DNA of 7,088 nt from assembly GCA_013821585.1 (NCBI GenBank), contig JACDGO010000102.1, positions 1 to 7,088 of the forward strand, given 5' to 3'. Shown one piece after another: positions 5,829 to 7,088 of the stretch. This DNA is from Sphingomonadaceae bacterium. Its GTDB lineage: Bacteria; Pseudomonadota; Alphaproteobacteria; Sphingomonadales; Sphingomonadaceae. The position numbers and the translations under genes are program-made. The notes under the pieces were generated by a model, which saw nothing but the letters and a program-made list of their open reading frames with translations, did no database searches and was not told the DNA's origin. Numbering within the stretch: the first letter of the stretch is position 1; each line of letters begins with the position of its first letter.

Positions 5829-6496
5829 ACCGCGCCCAGCCCCGCGATCAGCGCGACACCGGCGGCGATCGCCAAGCCGCCGACCGCTTGCGCGACGGGC
5901 ACGCCGCGCGGCGCGACCTTCTCTATCAGTACGATCCCGGCGAGCAGCGCGACCCAGGCGAGGTTCATCACACCGCCCGCGAACAGCAGTGCCATCAGAA
6001 GCCAGCAGCAGCCGAGGCAATAGAGCCCGTGCGAAAGACCGAGCCGCAGCGTGCCCGCGATCCCCGGCCGCCAGCCGCGCATGAGGAACGCAAGCGGCGA
6101 GCGGCAATTATCGAGGCAGCGGCGCTTGAGCGGAGTCAGCTGGTATAGGCCGGCGGCGATCAGCAGCGCGCCCGCGATGCGCCGGTCGCCGAGCGCGAGC
6201 GTCATCGGGCCGAGTGCGCCGCGCGCCACCAGCGACTGCTGCGCGAGCGCGGCCACGAGCGACGCGGCCGTCCACACCGCGACATAGCAAAGCGCGAACA
6301 GCCCGGCTGGAACCGCGCCGCGCGAAAGGCGCGCGTGGGTGAGGATCATCGGCAACGCCGAGGGCAGCATCATCGCCACCATCATCAGCGCCCACATCAC
6401 GAACGCGGCGATCAGCGCGGGCGCGCCGAGCGGATCGGCCGGCATCGCCATCGCGCCCGTCATGCGGTGCGTCCACAGCCACCACCAGGCGAGCAA
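5825..6496 (-). CDS. DUF2182 polytopic membrane protein, predicted metal-binding
   Basis: Integral membrane protein of 223 residues from TTG 6496, with about six hydrophobic segments. Family signatures: MWALMMVAMMLPSALPMI at 34-51, LTPLKRRCLDNCRSP at 120-134 (C127, C131), and SHGLYCLGCCWLLMALL at 155-171 (C160, C163, C164). The many Met and paired Cys residues in or near the membrane suggest metal handling; the family is described as predicted metal-binding and its function is not established. The first membrane helix is cut by the TTG start. In-frame sequence upstream to 6556 (LPRREPARTGIAASLILAA) completes it, so the true start may be a non-standard ATT (6556) or CTG (6559) overlapping the DUF1326 stop. 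Coordinates use the first ordinary start. It follows the DUF1326 gene directly, so the two probably form one operon. Confidence 0.88.
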   Translation of the reverse strand: MLAWWWLWTHRMTGAMAMPADPLGAPALIAAFVMWALMMVAMMLPSALPMILTHARLSRGAVPAGLFALCYVAVWTAASLVAALAQQSLVARGALGPMTLALGDRRIAGALLIAAGLYQLTPLKRRCLDNCRSPLAFLMRGWRPGIAGTLRLGLSHGLYCLGCCWLLMALLFAGGVMNLAWVALLAGIVLIEKVAPRGVPVAQAVGGLAIAAGVALIAGLGAV

Positions 6497-6555
6497 CGCC
6501 GCGAGGATCAGGCTGGCGGCGATGCCCGTCCGCGCGGGCTCGCGGCGCGGGAGAA

Positions 6556-7088
6556 TCAGGCCGCGCCCCGCGTCGACAAATCGAGCATCGCGACATGCGC
6601 GTGGGTGCCACCGAAGCCGAGCGACACCGGCCCGTCCGCCTGCGTCCTGCCGCTCGCATATTCGGCTTCGCGATATTCGAAGCCGTTGGGCAGGACGACG
6701 CGCGCGCGGTGCTCGTCTCCCGTCACGGGATTGCGGATCGGCTCGATTGCGGTTTCGATCATCCCTTCGACGCGGACCGACCCGACGCGCTTGTCGATGT
6801 CGAGGTCGAACGCGATCGGCGCGAACGCAGGCGGGTGCATTGTGTCGATCACGTTGGAAAACACGTTGAAGATCGTCGCGCCGGGTTCGGTCTCACCGCC
6901 CGACAATATCGTCAGGATCGCATTGCGCTGCGCCTCGTCGGCGCGCTCGTCGACAACCACGAATGCCTGGCCCTTGCCCTCATGGATCGGCCCCGGCCAG
7001 GCGAACATCCCGACCCAGCCGAGCCCGTCGAGCTTCACGTCGCCGAAATGCCCCTCGTCGATCCGCTGCGCGGTCATCGCCCGGCAAT
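6556..7088 (-). CDS. DUF1326 domain protein (5' end cut by right edge)
   Basis: At least 176 codons are visible. An ATG at 7077 looks like a start, but the frame stays open to the window edge and reads Cys-Arg-Ala just before it (TGC at 7086-7084). DUF1326 proteins are about 200 residues with a Cys-rich N-terminus (CxC and a further Cys) before the segment that reads RIDEGHFGDVKLDGLGWVGM here. The ATG is therefore probably internal and the Cys-rich start lies outside the window. Other family-like parts are FVVVDERADEAQRNAILTIL and the closing GGTHAHVAMLDLS. No signal peptide is visible in this part. The gene ends at, or just overlaps, the DUF2182 gene. The two families commonly sit together. 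Function is unknown; the Cys and His content would fit metal binding, which is an inference. Confidence 0.87.
   Translation of the reverse strand, partial: CRAMTAQRIDEGHFGDVKLDGLGWVGMFAWPGPIHEGKGQAFVVVDERADEAQRNAILTILSGGETEPGATIFNVFSNVIDTMHPPAFAPIAFDLDIDKRVGSVRVEGMIETAIEPIRNPVTGDEHRARVVLPNGFEYREAEYASGRTQADGPVSLGFGGTHAHVAMLDLSTRGAA

Noticed and set aside
7075..7077. ATG at 7077 as the true start of the DUF1326 gene
   Set aside because: The frame remains open to the window edge, and the Cys three codons upstream fits the family's Cys-rich N-terminus, so the gene is cut by the edge.

Overview
High-GC bacterial chromosome, most likely an alphaproteobacterium of the Sphingomonadales. The pointers are the Tol-Pal gene order, the style of the TolA and TolR N-termini, the DUF1326/DUF2182 pair and a dispersed-type GC-rich palindromic repeat. 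This is judged by eye, without a database search. The window is almost fully coding, and both edges cut through genes.

Left and middle (1-5099, all minus strand, transcribed right to left): a secreted two-domain M16 zinc metalloprotease, a 100-residue conserved hypothetical protein 22 bases after it, then the start of the Tol-Pal operon: ybgC, tolQ, tolR and the first 62 codons of a tolA-like gene, which runs off the left edge. ybgC/tolQ overlap by ATGA and tolR/tolA by TGATG, so translation is probably coupled. The exception is the tolQ-tolR junction, where a 113-bp nested palindromic repeat sits. Its edge appears to supply the ribosome binding site for tolR, which starts at TTG. The Tol proteins form the inner-membrane motor that keeps the outer membrane attached during division.

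Centre right (about 5190-5828, plus strand): a HigB/HigA-type toxin-antitoxin pair in toxin-first order, preceded by a perfect 7-bp-arm inverted repeat that is a good candidate operator. Toxin-like coding sequence reaches back to 5227, but no ATG, GTG or TTG is available there, so the toxin may have lost its start codon. The antitoxin looks intact.

Right edge (5825-7088, minus strand): a DUF1326 protein, cut by the right edge, followed by a DUF2182 polytopic membrane protein rich in Met and Cys. These two families are often neighbours and have no established function. The DUF2182 gene converges on the antitoxin gene, and the two stop codons share one CTAG. Its N-terminus also appears to begin upstream of the first ordinary start codon.

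No RNA genes, CRISPR arrays, insertion sequences or clear Rho-independent terminators were seen. The most interesting items are the repeat inside the tol operon, the missing toxin start codon with an intact antitoxin, and the DUF1326/DUF2182 pair.
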